A stretch of DNA of 64,000 nt, taken from positions 1 to 64,000 of the forward strand of contig JAKFUG010000007.1 of the NCBI GenBank assembly GCA_021732785.1. Reading direction: 5' to 3'. Position numbers and translations under genes: made by a program. This stretch comes from Planctomycetaceae bacterium (GTDB lineage: Bacteria > Planctomycetota > Planctomycetia > Planctomycetales > Planctomycetaceae). The notes below the pieces were generated by a model that had not been told where the DNA came from, ran no database searches, and saw only the letters and a program-made list of their open reading frames with translations. Positions 37,728-46,633 of this stretch are shown in pieces (within the stretch, counting starts at the first letter, position 1; each line of letters begins with the position of its first letter).

Positions 37728-38215
37728 ACGTCGCGACCAAGCTTGTCACATGGTGCTACGTAGTAATTCTCTGTTCGGCAAGCGGCCTCGGATTGGGAGG
37801 GGCGTGCGATTGCCTGCTGTGGGAGTGGAGTTACGACTATGTTTTTCCAGAAGGCCATTGCCGCAACGGTGGTTTACGGCTTGGCTTTCTGCTCGGCACA
37901 ATCCTTGCGGCGGTGGCAGTCGTTGGTCATCGCCCGTTACCCCATTGGCGAAGCATAACCACGCAGTGGGTGGGAGCAATGTTGGCAACGTCATCGATCG
38001 CTCTACTTGCGGCAACGCTGTCCTGGTCGCTGGCAAAATGGGGAGGAATCCTGCATCCCGTCGACCACTTCCATCCCTTGTCGAGAAGGGCGTTTTGCTC
38101 CACTCTCGTCGATGGTGCTTATTATGGAGCATGGACAACAACGATCTGCTGGATGGTGATCGTGTATCGCCATCGGACATCCAAATTGTCCTCGGAGTCG
38201 CAGTGCCGATTATGA
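37724..38215 (+). CDS. Small integral membrane protein of unknown function
   Basis: About 163 aa from TTG 37724, overlapping the previous stop as TTGA. Four hydrophobic stretches are seen: residues about 6-27, 50-68, 83-104 and 134-152. Between the first two lies CDCLLWEWSYDYVFPEGHC, with paired cysteines. I recognise no family. The hydrophobic pattern, coupling to the beta-helix gene and consistent codon use argue for a real gene. It ends 88 bases before the next transferase. It may help place or export the beta-helix protein, but that is a guess. Confidence 0.5.
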   Translation: MNVATKLVTWCYVVILCSASGLGLGGACDCLLWEWSYDYVFPEGHCRNGGLRLGFLLGTILAAVAVVGHRPLPHWRSITTQWVGAMLATSSIALLAATLSWSLAKWGGILHPVDHFHPLSRRAFCSTLVDGAYYGAWTTTICWMVIVYRHRTSKLSSESQCRL

Positions 38216-38303
38216 AGCATAGACATCGCCCGTTTGTAACGCTCGATGACCGAATGTTGGCCGCAGAGCAACTCGTCCGCGTGTCGTTGATGTCGGAAGC
38301 CGA

Positions 38304-39431
38304 GTGCGCAAAGTCCGGAATCGCATTGTGAGGGTGCTGCTGATTGAAACCGCAGCACCGGACCGTCCCGGTAGTATGCAGCGTTATGCCGATCTCATTG
38401 CGCTGGCATTGTCAACGGAACCTGCCATTCAGGTCTCGCGATTGAGCATCGCCCCTACCGCAGCGGCGTTGCGGAAGTATCCCCGCCGACTGCGGATGCT
38501 CGTGCATCACGCCACAATTGCCTGGGGCGCGATTCGCCGACTAAAGCCAACCGATGCGGATATTTTTCATTTGATCGATGGAAGTCACGGTTATGTCGCG
38601 CGATGGCTCCCGCGCGGTCGCAGCGTGGTCACTGTGCATGACGTGATCCCTTACTTGCAAGCTCGAAGGCGATTCCCCGTGGCGTCGCCTTCGTGGAGTG
38701 CCCGCTGGTTGATTCATACCGGCCTTAGGGCTCTGCGACATGCCACTCGAATCATGTCCGATAGCGCTGCGACCGCGCAAGATCTGATTGCGGCAGAATC
38801 TTCTTTAGTGGGCCGCGTGACTGTGGTTCCCCTGGCCGTTCCACCAACGATGTTGCCCGAAAATGGTGTTGCCTTACCGGGGTGGAGCGAGCGCCGCTTG
38901 CAGGATCGACCTTACATCCTGCACCTCGGTAACAACGGTTTCTACAAGAACCGCGCGGGGGTCGTCCGGATTTTTGAACGGATTCGTCAATTGACGAAGT
39001 GTCGTCTCATTCTGGCTGGGCCGCCACCGGACGAGTTCATTCTGTCGACGATTCGTGAACGAAATCTCGAAAACGAGATCGACGTCGTCATTGATCCGGA
39101 TGACTCACAGATTCGATCGCTCTATGCCATGGCGCGGCTGCTCCTTTTTCCCAGCTACTATGAAGGCTTTGGCTGGCCGCCGCTGGAAGCCATGGCGTGG
39201 GGATGCCCGGTTGTCTGCAGTCGCGGCGGATCGCTTCCCGAAGTGGTTGGAAATGCAGCGCTGACCGCCGATGTCGACGATGAACCGGAACTGAGTGCGC
39301 ATTGTATCCGCGTTTTGTCCGATCAGACGATAGCCGATCAACTCGTTGCCGCGGGCCATATTCAGGTCCGGCAATTTTCACTGGAACGTTTTCGTCACCA
39401 TCTGCTGGGAGTTTATCGCGGCCTTGTCTGA
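38304..39431 (+). CDS. Family 4 glycosyltransferase
   Basis: 375 aa from GTG 38304; GTG 38328 (VRVLLIETAAP) is an equally good start. VVTVHDVIPYL is a common GT4 motif after the N-terminal fold. LHLGNNGFYKNRAGVVRIFER starts the donor domain, and FPSYYEGFGWPPLEAMAWG carries both E-x7-E glutamates, followed by CSRGGSLPEVVG. Retaining GT-B transferase, cytoplasmic. An 88-base non-coding gap precedes it. Confidence 0.87.
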   Translation: MRKVRNRIVRVLLIETAAPDRPGSMQRYADLIALALSTEPAIQVSRLSIAPTAAALRKYPRRLRMLVHHATIAWGAIRRLKPTDADIFHLIDGSHGYVARWLPRGRSVVTVHDVIPYLQARRRFPVASPSWSARWLIHTGLRALRHATRIMSDSAATAQDLIAAESSLVGRVTVVPLAVPPTMLPENGVALPGWSERRLQDRPYILHLGNNGFYKNRAGVVRIFERIRQLTKCRLILAGPPPDEFILSTIRERNLENEIDVVIDPDDSQIRSLYAMARLLLFPSYYEGFGWPPLEAMAWGCPVVCSRGGSLPEVVGNAALTADVDDEPELSAHCIRVLSDQTIADQLVAAGHIQVRQFSLERFRHHLLGVYRGLV

Positions 39432-40038
39432 ATCCTCCATCGACTCATCGCGTCATGACAATTCACAGCTTCAAGTGCGCGTGGGGAAGCGCGAATGTCC
39501 GAGCCGACATTCGTTTCGTAACAAGCTGGGACGGATCGCCTGGGGTGTGGTGCGGGCCTTTCTGTTTCGGCCCAGCCCGCGGATCTGTTATCGATGGCGG
39601 CGTGTGATCCTGCGTTGTTTCGGGGCAACAGTGGGACGCAATGCCCGGATTGATTCCACAGTACGCATCTGGGCACCGTGGAATCTCTCGATCGGCGAAG
39701 AGGCATCCTTGGGGTACGCCGTGGATTGCTACTGCGTTGATCGGGTCTGCATCGGTGCTCACGCGACGGTCTCGCAGGAAGCCTTTCTTTGCACGGCCAC
39801 ACACGATGTCCACGATCCGCACATGGGCTTGCTCACGGCACCGATTCTCATCGACGAACAAGCGTGGGTTTGCGCCCGCGCCTTTGTCGCCCCCGGTGTA
39901 CGAGTCGGTTGCGGTGCCGTCCTCGGCGCTTGCGCTGTTGTCACGCACGATGTCGAACCGTGGACCATCGTTGCCGGCAATCCCGCCCGATTCATTAAAC
40001 AACGCTTGCTCGAAGCGAAATCACCCACGCCTCAATGA
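39424..40038 (+). CDS. Hexapeptide-repeat acyltransferase, WcaF-like
   Basis: 204 aa from TTG 39424, which overlaps the previous gene by eight bases; no ATG fits better. Left-handed beta-helix repeats cover residues about 75-185: IDSTVRIWAPWNLSIGEEAS, VCIGAHATVSQEAFLCTATH, then VAPGVRVGCGAVLGACAVVT. The catalytic His is probably in TATHDVHD, as in WcaF and related O-acetyltransferases, and AGNPARFIKQR closes the family pattern. It should acetylate a sugar in the cytoplasm with acetyl-CoA, a different mechanism from the acyltransferase-3 at 7709. Confidence 0.86.
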   Translation: MSESSIDSSRHDNSQLQVRVGKRECPSRHSFRNKLGRIAWGVVRAFLFRPSPRICYRWRRVILRCFGATVGRNARIDSTVRIWAPWNLSIGEEASLGYAVDCYCVDRVCIGAHATVSQEAFLCTATHDVHDPHMGLLTAPILIDEQAWVCARAFVAPGVRVGCGAVLGACAVVTHDVEPWTIVAGNPARFIKQRLLEAKSPTPQ

Positions 40039-40880
40039 ACTCAATTTCTCTTTCCGTCGTTGTCATCACGAAAAACGAATCGAAAAACATCGAGCGTTGC
40101 CTCGCATCCCTGCATTGGTGTCACGAAGTCGTCGTCATTGATGACCATTCGACCGACGGCACTCGAGAACGGGCGATGGCGTGCGGAGCCCGCGTGATCA
40201 CTCATCGCTTCGAAAGTTTTGCGAAACAACGCAACTGGGCGCTGGATGAAGCCCGCATCATCGGCGACTGGGTGTTGATGCTGGATGCCGATGAAGTGGC
40301 CACAGAGCGTTTTCGCGATGCCGTTCTCGCGGCGATCCGCAATGCTGACGCGCAAGTCGCGGGCTTTCAGTTATGTCGCAAGACCATGTTCTTCGATCAC
40401 TGGCTCCGCTACGCCGATGGGTTTCCGGTGTGGATCATGCGGTTAGTGCGACGCAATCGAGCCCGATTCGTTGACTCCGGTCATGGCGAAGTCCCCGTAC
40501 CAACCGTGGACGGGGTGTTGCCGCGCATCCGCGAACCTTTCCTGCATTATCCGTTCAGCAAGGGTCTCAATGATTGGTGGCAGCGCCACAACGTCTACTC
40601 CACACGGGAAGCGGAGCGGGAATGGAATGAAGCGCAGCCACTGCATCTGGGTGAATTGTTCGCGCGCGATCCGGCAACGCGACGACGCGCAGTGCGTGAT
40701 CTCGCCCGAATACTGCCATGTCGTACCTGGCTGCGATTCTTCTATCACTACGTGTGGCAGTGCGGCTTTCTGGATGGCCGCGCCGGCCGGGAATTCAGCT
40801 CGATGATGGCGACTTATGAAGGGATGATCGTCCAGAAAAAATGGGAGTTGGAAATGCACTGCCGCGGACGAGCACCGTAA
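40035..40880 (+). CDS. Family 2 glycosyltransferase, WaaE/KdtX-like
   Basis: 281 aa; ATG overlaps the previous stop (ATGA). LSVVVITKNESKNIERCLASL, VVVIDDHSTDGT, FAKQRNWALDEA and GDWVLMLDADEVAT (DADE) match the group that includes the core glucosyltransferase WaaE. FDHWLRYADGFPVWIMRLVRR and HYPFSKGLNDWWQRHNVYST are typical of its C-terminal half. It is the last gene in the unbroken co-directional polysaccharide run. No rho-independent terminator is obvious in the 175 bases after it. Confidence 0.88.
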   Translation: MNSISLSVVVITKNESKNIERCLASLHWCHEVVVIDDHSTDGTRERAMACGARVITHRFESFAKQRNWALDEARIIGDWVLMLDADEVATERFRDAVLAAIRNADAQVAGFQLCRKTMFFDHWLRYADGFPVWIMRLVRRNRARFVDSGHGEVPVPTVDGVLPRIREPFLHYPFSKGLNDWWQRHNVYSTREAEREWNEAQPLHLGELFARDPATRRRAVRDLARILPCRTWLRFFYHYVWQCGFLDGRAGREFSSMMATYEGMIVQKKWELEMHCRGRAP

Positions 40881-40977
40881 GGATTTTCGCCGTCCCCCGG
40901 TGGAGTTGATGCGCGCGTGAGCACCCTCCGCTCCCTTCCTGGCAAGACCTCGACGCGCGTTCCATGCCCGCTCGTTC

Positions 40978-41010
40978 TTGACTGCCATCTCGCGGCGCAC
41001 TTGTTATCCT
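40978..41010 (+). promoter_or_regulatory. Possible promoter before the aldehyde dehydrogenase gene
   Basis: TTGACT at 40978-40983 resembles a -35 box. TG-T-TATCCT at 41002-41010 resembles an extended -10 box. The 21-base spacer is too long for a good sigma-70 promoter, so the extended -10 would have to carry most of the recognition. The coding start is at 41056. Confidence 0.3.
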
Positions 41011-41055
41011 GAAGACAACCCTTCGTTCTCACTCGCCTTCATCGGAGATGACATC

Positions 41056-42558
41056 ATGGCTACCGCCGCTGCGTCGAAGAAAAACGGGTCTCACAAGTCC
41101 ACGCTCGTCGCCACTCCATCCGTGAAGCAGGCCAGGCTGCTCATTGATGGCAAGTGGGTTGCGGCCAAAAGTGGCAAGACGTTCGCCACGTTCAATCCGG
41201 CGACCGAACAGAAGATTGCCGATGTCGCCGAAGCCGATGCGGCGGATGTCGATCTCGCCGTCAAAGCCGCGCGGAAATCGCTCGAATCCGGTCCGTGGGC
41301 AACGATGGATGCCCGCGACCGTGGCCGCCTCATCAACAAGCTCGCCGATTTGGTCGAAGCGAATCTCGATGAACTCGCCGCGCTGGAAACTCTCGACAAT
41401 GGCAAGCCGATCCGCGACAGCAAAGCCGCCGATCTGCCGCTCGTCGTCGATTGTCTCCGCTACTACGCCGGGTGGGCCGACAAAATCAAAGGCGACACCG
41501 TGCCCGTCCGCGGCAACTTTTTCTGTTACACCCGTCGGGAACCGGTCGGCGTCGTCGGCCAGATCATCCCCTGGAATTTCCCGCTGCTCATGGTCGCCTG
41601 GAAATGGGGCCCGGCTCTCGCGACCGGCTGCACCATCGTCTTGAAGCCCGCGGAACAGACGCCATTATCCGCGTTGCGACTCGGAGAACTCGCACTCGAA
41701 GCCGGCATTCCGAAAGGGGTGATCAATCTCGTGCCGGGATATGGCCCCACCGCGGGTGCAGCCCTGGTAAAGCATCCGGGGGTCGACAAAATCGCTTTCA
41801 CCGGGTCGACGGAGACCGGCCAGTTGATCATGCGCGATGCCGCAGCGACGCTGAAGCGGACCACGTTTGAACTCGGTGGCAAGAGCCCGAACATCGTCTT
41901 TGCCGATGCGAATCTCGATGCCGCGATCGCCGGGGCGGAGTTCGGCCTCTTCTTCAATCAGGGCCAATGCTGTTGTGCGGGCAGCCGGTTGTTTGTCGAG
42001 CAAAAAATCCACGATGAGTTCGTCGAAAAGCTCGTCAAGCGGGCTAAAACCAGAAAACTTGGCAACCCGTTCGATCCCAACACCACGCAGGGGCCACAGG
42101 TCGATCAGGCCCAGTTCGACAAGATTCTCGGCTATATCGACGCCGGTCACAAAGCCGGTGCGAAATGTCTGACCGGTGGCAAGCGCTTCGGTAAGACGGG
42201 CTTCTACATCGAGCCGACGGTCTTCACCGAAGTGACCGACGACATGCCGATTGCCGTCGACGAAATCTTCGGGCCGGTGCTCAGCGTGCTGCCGTTCAAG
42301 TCCACGGACGAAGTGATCCGCCGGGCGAACGCGACGAACTTCGGCCTCGCGGCGGCGGTGTGGACGCGGGACATCGGCAAGGCCCACCAGATCGCCCACA
42401 GCGTGCGGGCCGGAACCGTGTGGGTCAACTGCTACGACGTCTTCGACGCCGCCGCTCCGTTCGGCGGCTTCAAACAAAGCGGCATCGGCCGCGAACTCGG
42501 CGAAGCCGCGCTGTCCAACTACACGGAGTTGAAGACGGTGACGGTGAGTTTAGGGTGA
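41056..42558 (+). CDS. NAD(P)-dependent aldehyde dehydrogenase (ALDH1/2-like)
   Basis: 500 aa from ATG 41056 with GGAG 13-10 bases upstream. It oxidises an aldehyde to the acid. GFTGST(E)TG-type cofactor loop ([10 protein letters not shown]), catalytic base Glu272 in FELGGKSPN, and the triple cysteine [10 protein letters not shown] at 303-312 with Cys306 as the nucleophile by comparison with human ALDH2. [19 protein letters not shown] ends the protein as in betaine/phenylacetaldehyde-type enzymes. A 17-residue Ala/Ser/Lys-rich N terminus precedes the fold. It stands alone between the glycan locus and a convergent oxidoreductase. Substrate not predictable. Confidence 0.93.
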   Translation: MATAAASKKNGSHKSTLVATPSVKQARLLIDGKWVAAKSGKTFATFNPATEQKIADVAEADAADVDLAVKAARKSLESGPWATMDARDRGRLINKLADLVEANLDELAALETLDNGKPIRDSKAADLPLVVDCLRYYAGWADKIKGDTVPVRGNFFCYTRREPVGVVGQIIPWNFPLLMVAWKWGPALATGCTIVLKPAEQTPLSALRLGELALEAGIPKGVINLVPGYGPTAGAALVKHPGVDKIAFTGSTETGQLIMRDAAATLKRTTFELGGKSPNIVFADANLDAAIAGAEFGLFFNQGQCCCAGSRLFVEQKIHDEFVEKLVKRAKTRKLGNPFDPNTTQGPQVDQAQFDKILGYIDAGHKAGAKCLTGGKRFGKTGFYIEPTVFTEVTDDMPIAVDEIFGPVLSVLPFKSTDEVIRRANATNFGLAAAVWTRDIGKAHQIAHSVRAGTVWVNCYDVFDAAAPFGGFKQSGIGRELGEAALSNYTELKTVTVSLG

Positions 42559-42568
42559 TGTCTCAGGT

Positions 42569-42599
42569 CCTTGCCCCCGGTCATCGACCGGGGGCAAGG
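42569..42599. terminator. Strong palindrome between convergent genes, terminator-like
   Basis: A perfect 13-bp stem, CCTTGCCCCCGGT (42569-42581) with ACCGGGGGCAAGG (42587-42599) and a CATCG loop, starts 11 bases after the aldehyde dehydrogenase stop. No T run follows on either strand, so it is either a weak intrinsic terminator, an mRNA 3'-end stabiliser, or a REP-like element shared by the two convergent genes. Confidence 0.6.
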
Positions 42600-42771
42600 C
42601 GTTCAATCACTGACATGACCCGACATCATTTTTTACAGTTTCACGCCAAGATCGTTGATCGCTCGAAATCATCGTCGTTCAACGAACGATCCCAAATATT
42701 TTCGAGTTAGCATTGTCGCACGTTGCTCGACTCTCAGTGGAGTGCCGACGGGTGGCGGGTAGTTTACGCTC

Positions 42772-43845
42772 CTACCGGGCCTCATCCCACAATTTCTTCA
42801 AGGGCACCACGGTACCGTTGTGGGCTTTGCTTTCTTCCGCGGCTTGCATTAGCGCGAAGAGTTCCAGAGTTTCGGCAGCATCGACGGGGACCGGGCCGCC
42901 TTTGAGGAACTTGGCGATTTCGATCGCGAGGCCTTCATAGCCGACGTATTTGTCGGTAGTCGGAACAACGCCATTCACCGGGATGCCGTGGCCATAGATG
43001 CCGGCGGTAGACACCCCCTTCTCACCGAAGACGGTGGCACTGTACTTCACCGCCCCGTCCTTGATACCTCGATAAGTGCCGACGCGGCCGTCTTTCCACA
43101 CCGCGGTGATCGATTCGGCCAAGGGAGTGGAGGTACACGACACCGTGACGACGCCCGGCCCCATGATCGCATAGAGCGTTTCGAGGCTGTGCAGCGGCCG
43201 CATGAACTTGTCGGCTTCCGGCACATTGACGGTCCAGCCACCATAGACGTCGCAACCGAGCACGCGCCCGACTTCGGGATGATTGCGCATGCCACTGAAG
43301 CCCGCGCTGTAACGATGTTGCGAGCTGCTCCAACACGGCGTTTTCGTCTGTTCGGCCAGCTTCAGAATGGCGACCGCCTCTTCCGGCGATGATGCCAGCG
43401 GCCGACTGATGAAGAGCCGCTTGCCCGCTTTCAGAACTGGTTCCGCCTGTTTGAAATGCAGCCGTCCGTCCATGCTGAAGATCATCACGGCATCGACCTT
43501 GGCCAACAATTCATCGACGGAATTCACCCATTCAATGGGCGGAACGGCATCCTTCGGCTCTTTCGGCGACTGGTACATCTTCGTGAGCTGATCTTTCCAC
43601 CGCGCGGTCAGCTCGGCGCTTTCGGGATAGTCGCCATTGACAACCGGATACGCCGCGACGACGCGCACGCCCTCAAAGACGCCTTCCGCATGCGGACGGT
43701 TGAGAAATTCGGTGTAGGCGACTGAACCGAAGTTATCGATGCCGAGGATGCCCACCTTCACGGGCTCGGCGGCGCAGCCAACCAATCGGCCACTGAATAC
43801 CAGCGCAATTCCAACAATCCACACGGTCCAATGAGATGTCAACAT
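42772..43845 (-). CDS. Exported Gfo/Idh/MocA-family oxidoreductase, probable lipoprotein
   Basis: 357 aa from ATG at 43845; longer frames lack support. The N terminus MLTSHWTVWIVGIALVFSG is a signal sequence ending in LVGC, a lipobox-like site, so the mature protein may be lipid-anchored outside the cytoplasm. Then VKVGILGIDNFGSVAYTEFL stands in the Rossmann position, but the usual GxGxxG is changed to GIDNFG. ISRPLASSPEEAVAIL matches the EKP-type motif of the family with RPL instead of KPL. Exported family members are common in planctomycetes. The altered loop makes classical NAD(P) chemistry uncertain. A cupin gene lies 83 bases upstream. Confidence 0.78.
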   Translation of the reverse strand: MLTSHWTVWIVGIALVFSGRLVGCAAEPVKVGILGIDNFGSVAYTEFLNRPHAEGVFEGVRVVAAYPVVNGDYPESAELTARWKDQLTKMYQSPKEPKDAVPPIEWVNSVDELLAKVDAVMIFSMDGRLHFKQAEPVLKAGKRLFISRPLASSPEEAVAILKLAEQTKTPCWSSSQHRYSAGFSGMRNHPEVGRVLGCDVYGGWTVNVPEADKFMRPLHSLETLYAIMGPGVVTVSCTSTPLAESITAVWKDGRVGTYRGIKDGAVKYSATVFGEKGVSTAGIYGHGIPVNGVVPTTDKYVGYEGLAIEIAKFLKGGPVPVDAAETLELFALMQAAEESKAHNGTVVPLKKLWDEAR

Positions 43846-43928
43846 GCACTCCGTTCTCTCGAAAAAGGATAGAAACGAGGATCGGGTATCGGGATGAAAA
43901 TCATCCGAAACAGCGATGACGATCCGGC

Positions 43929-44414
43929 TCAATGTTTCGGAACCACGATCTCAATTCCATAGCGTGGCGCTACAGCCAGGAGTTTTTCGATGTCATCCAT
44001 GGTGGGAACTGGTGCCGTCGTGCCATCATTTTTAAGAGGCTGGCCGACTTCAAAAAACATCCGCTCCAAACCCGCCGGAGCGACTGAAATCAACATTTTT
44101 GCCGGTTCGCCGCTCTCATTCTTGAAGGAATGCAAAGAACCCACCGGCATATTCGCGAACATTCCGGCTGACGCGACCAGTCGCTGGCCATCGATCTGAA
44201 ACGTGATTTCGCCTTCAAGAACATAGAAGGCTTCTTCTTCACGGCTGTGAATGTGCGGCGGCGGACCGCCTCCGGGAGGGACGACGGCTTCCCACATGGC
44301 GTACTTGCCGCCCGTGTCTTCGCCGGTCGCAAAGAACCGATAGACATCGCCCACAACGCCGATCGTTCGTCCCTCATCGGACTTTCGAATGACGGGCTCG
44401 CGTTTCATAGTCAT
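43929..44414 (-). CDS. Cupin-domain protein
   Basis: 161 aa from ATG at 44414. PPPHIHSREEEAFYVLEGEI is cupin motif 1, with both His and the Glu of the metal site, and PVGSLHSFKNES is motif 2 with the third His. It is a single small beta-barrel, probably binding one divalent metal. Relatives range from dioxygenases to sugar isomerases and sensors of small ligands, so no reaction is assigned. Cytoplasmic, no signal peptide. Probably co-transcribed with the exported oxidoreductase downstream on the same strand. Confidence 0.85.
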   Translation of the reverse strand: MTMKREPVIRKSDEGRTIGVVGDVYRFFATGEDTGGKYAMWEAVVPPGGGPPPHIHSREEEAFYVLEGEITFQIDGQRLVASAGMFANMPVGSLHSFKNESGEPAKMLISVAPAGLERMFFEVGQPLKNDGTTAPVPTMDDIEKLLAVAPRYGIEIVVPKH

Positions 44415-44682
44415 TGATGGCTTTCCAAACTATGTGGCGTGTTTCACCGGGGTCGCTCGATCATCCGCACGAGCGAATTTCCCGATTGGCCTGCGAACAC
44501 TGAGGACCGTGACTGATGTTGTGTCGACTTCACGAATCATAACGGGGCTGACCGGTGTGGAAAAAGCGAGGCGAGGATCCCTCTTGATAGAAAATTGATA
44601 CGAGCCACCTCTGCTTTTACCCCCTTTTGATGCGACATCGGGTTCAATTCACTCGATGGATTTCCTTGAGGAGAAATCAGAC
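44415..44682. promoter_or_regulatory. Divergent intergenic region before the kdp operon
   Basis: 268 bases between the cupin gene (-) and the kdp genes (+). It must hold the kdp promoter and a KdpE site. The stretch at 44611-44630, CTGCTTTTACCCCCTTTTGA, has the T-rich/C-rich look of the E. coli KdpE site but is not a clear match. TTGATA occurs at 44584-44589 and 44595-44600 without a good -10 at the right distance. A ribosome site, GAGGAG near 44668-44673, precedes the first small gene. Confidence 0.35.
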
Positions 44683-44775
44683 ATGGACATCGTGTGGCTC
44701 GGGACTGGCATCGCACTGTTTGTCGGCTGTGTTGGCCTCGTGCGATTCTTCCACAGCCTTCAGGGGGAGGACTGA
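44683..44775 (+). CDS. 30-residue membrane peptide preceding kdpF
   Basis: ATG 44683 to TGA 44775, 30 codons: MDIVWLGTGIALFVGCVGLV followed by RFFHSLQGED. One transmembrane helix with a short charged tail. It has a good ribosome site (GAGGAG, nine to fourteen bases upstream) and lies two bases before kdpF. Very short ORFs of this shape precede kdpF in other kdp operons, as far as I recall, and are usually not annotated. It could be a second small stabilising subunit of the KdpFABC complex. Confidence 0.6.
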   Translation: MDIVWLGTGIALFVGCVGLVRFFHSLQGED

Positions 44776-44777
44776 CC

Positions 44778-44870
44778 GTGGACTGGACAACGCTTCTGGC
44801 ACTGACCGTGGCAGTGATCCTGGCGATCTATCTCGCGGTGGCTTTACTCGCACCGGAGAAATTCTCATGA
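44778..44870 (+). CDS. kdpF: KdpF, small subunit of the potassium-transporting ATPase
   Basis: GTG 44778 to TGA 44870, 30 codons. The single hydrophobic helix ends in [13 protein letters not shown], the typical KdpF C terminus (ALL-x-PE-x-F). KdpF is a membrane peptide that stabilises the KdpABC complex. Its stop overlaps the kdpA start as ATGA. It follows the 30-codon peptide gene by two bases. Confidence 0.85.
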   Translation: MDWTTLLALTVAVILAIYLAVALLAPEKFS

Positions 44871-46633
44871 CGACGAGCGGACTCCTTCAACTGGGACTTT
44901 ACTTCGCGGTGTTACTCGCCTGTGTGCGGCCATTAGGCCGTTACATGGCGAAGGTTTATTCCGGCCCGGCACCGTACCTGGAACGGTCCCTGGGACCGGT
45001 CGAGCGATGGCTCTACCGGCTTTGCGGGATCGCTCCGGCAACCGAAATGACATGGAAGCAGTATGCCAACGCGGTACTGGCTTTCAGTGTCGTGAGCTTT
45101 GTCACCGTTTACATCTTTCAACGAGTGCAAGGCGTCCTCCCGCTGAACACGGAAAGGTTATCCGCCGTCTCGGCGGACTCCGCGTTTAACACCGCCATCA
45201 GTTTTACAACAAACACGAACTGGCAAGGATATGGCGGCGAGACAACCATGAGTTACCTCACGCAGATGGCCGCTCTCACGGTCCAAAACTTTGTTTCGGC
45301 GGCAGCCGGAATGGCGGTGCTGATCGCGCTCATCCGGGGCTTCATTCGGCACTCGACAGACACCATCGGCAACTTCTGGGTCGATTTGATCCGAGGCACG
45401 CTCTACATCCTTCTTCCGCTGTCGCTGGTCCTCGCCGTCGTGCTCGTCTCTCAGGGAGTCGTGCAAACGTTCGATTCCTATCGCGAAGTCGCCCTTCTCG
45501 AACCGGCGATCGATGCCGAAGGGCATGCGGTCACGACACAGCGGGTTGCTGTCGGTCCGGCCGCTTCACAGATCGCTATCAAGCAACTCGGCACAAACGG
45601 GGGCGGGTTCTTCAATGTCAACTCGGCGCACCCCCTGGAAAACCCAACGCCGCTGGCCAACTTTCTGGAACTGCTGGCGATTCTGCTGATCCCCGCTGCG
45701 CTGTGTTGCACGTTCGGAGAGATGGTCGGTGACCGGCGACAGGGCTGGGCAATTCTCGCGGCGATGATGGTCATTTTCGTGCCGCTGCTCGTTGTGACGA
45801 CGGTTGTCGAACAGGCCGGTAATCCTGTGCTAACCCACATCGGCGTCGATCGGGTGCCTTCCGAGTTTCAGTCCGGTGGAAATATGGAAGGGAAGGAAAC
45901 CCGGTTCGGAATTGTGAACTCGTCCCTGTGGGCGGTGGCGACGACGGCCGCATCGAATGGTTCGGTCAATTCGATGCACGATTCCTTCACGCCCCTGGGG
46001 GGACTCGGGGCGATGTGGCTGATGCAGCTTGGCGAAGTGGTTTTCGGCGGTGTCGGCTCGGGCCTTTACGGCATGCTGGTGTTTGCCATCGTGGCAGTCT
46101 TTCTCTCCGGCTTGATGGTCGGCCGCACTCCGGAATATCTGGGCAAAAAAATCGGTGCCTTCGAGATGAAGATGGCATCCCTTGCCATTCTCTTCCCCTG
46201 TGCGACGGTGCTGGTGGGCACAGCGGTTGCCGTCACAGCGCCGGCGGGACGTGAAACGATCTTCAACTCGGGTCCGCATGGATTCAGCGAAGTGCTTTAT
46301 GCGTTCTCTTCGGCGGCGAACAACAACGGCAGCGCCTTTGCCGGACTGGGAGCGAACACGCCGTTCTATAACGGTCTGCTCGGTCTGGCGATGCTGCTGG
46401 GGCGATTCTGTGTAATGCTGCCGGTGCTGGCGATTGCCGGCTCACTGGCGGCCAAGAAGACGGTTCCCGCCGGGCCAGGAACTTTGCCGACGCATACGAC
46501 TCTGTTTGTCGTTCTGTTGGTTGCCGTGGTGATGGTGGTCGGGGCGTTGAGCTTCTTCCCGGCTCTGGCTTTGGGACCGATTATCGAACATCTGCAACTG
46601 CCGACGACGAATGCAGGAGACACATCATTATGA
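44867..46633 (+). CDS. kdpA: KdpA, potassium-binding and translocating subunit
   Basis: 588 aa from ATG 44867, overlapping kdpF; a longer open frame upstream runs through the small genes and is not real. Ten or so membrane helices with four selectivity-filter-like loops: [46 protein letters not shown] and [18 protein letters not shown], each with the conserved Gly/Asn signature of KdpA. It binds K+ from the periplasm in the KdpFABC complex. The ATGA overlap with kdpB is typical. Confidence 0.97.
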   Translation: MTTSGLLQLGLYFAVLLACVRPLGRYMAKVYSGPAPYLERSLGPVERWLYRLCGIAPATEMTWKQYANAVLAFSVVSFVTVYIFQRVQGVLPLNTERLSAVSADSAFNTAISFTTNTNWQGYGGETTMSYLTQMAALTVQNFVSAAAGMAVLIALIRGFIRHSTDTIGNFWVDLIRGTLYILLPLSLVLAVVLVSQGVVQTFDSYREVALLEPAIDAEGHAVTTQRVAVGPAASQIAIKQLGTNGGGFFNVNSAHPLENPTPLANFLELLAILLIPAALCCTFGEMVGDRRQGWAILAAMMVIFVPLLVVTTVVEQAGNPVLTHIGVDRVPSEFQSGGNMEGKETRFGIVNSSLWAVATTAASNGSVNSMHDSFTPLGGLGAMWLMQLGEVVFGGVGSGLYGMLVFAIVAVFLSGLMVGRTPEYLGKKIGAFEMKMASLAILFPCATVLVGTAVAVTAPAGRETIFNSGPHGFSEVLYAFSSAANNNGSAFAGLGANTPFYNGLLGLAMLLGRFCVMLPVLAIAGSLAAKKTVPAGPGTLPTHTTLFVVLLVAVVMVVGALSFFPALALGPIIEHLQLPTTNAGDTSL

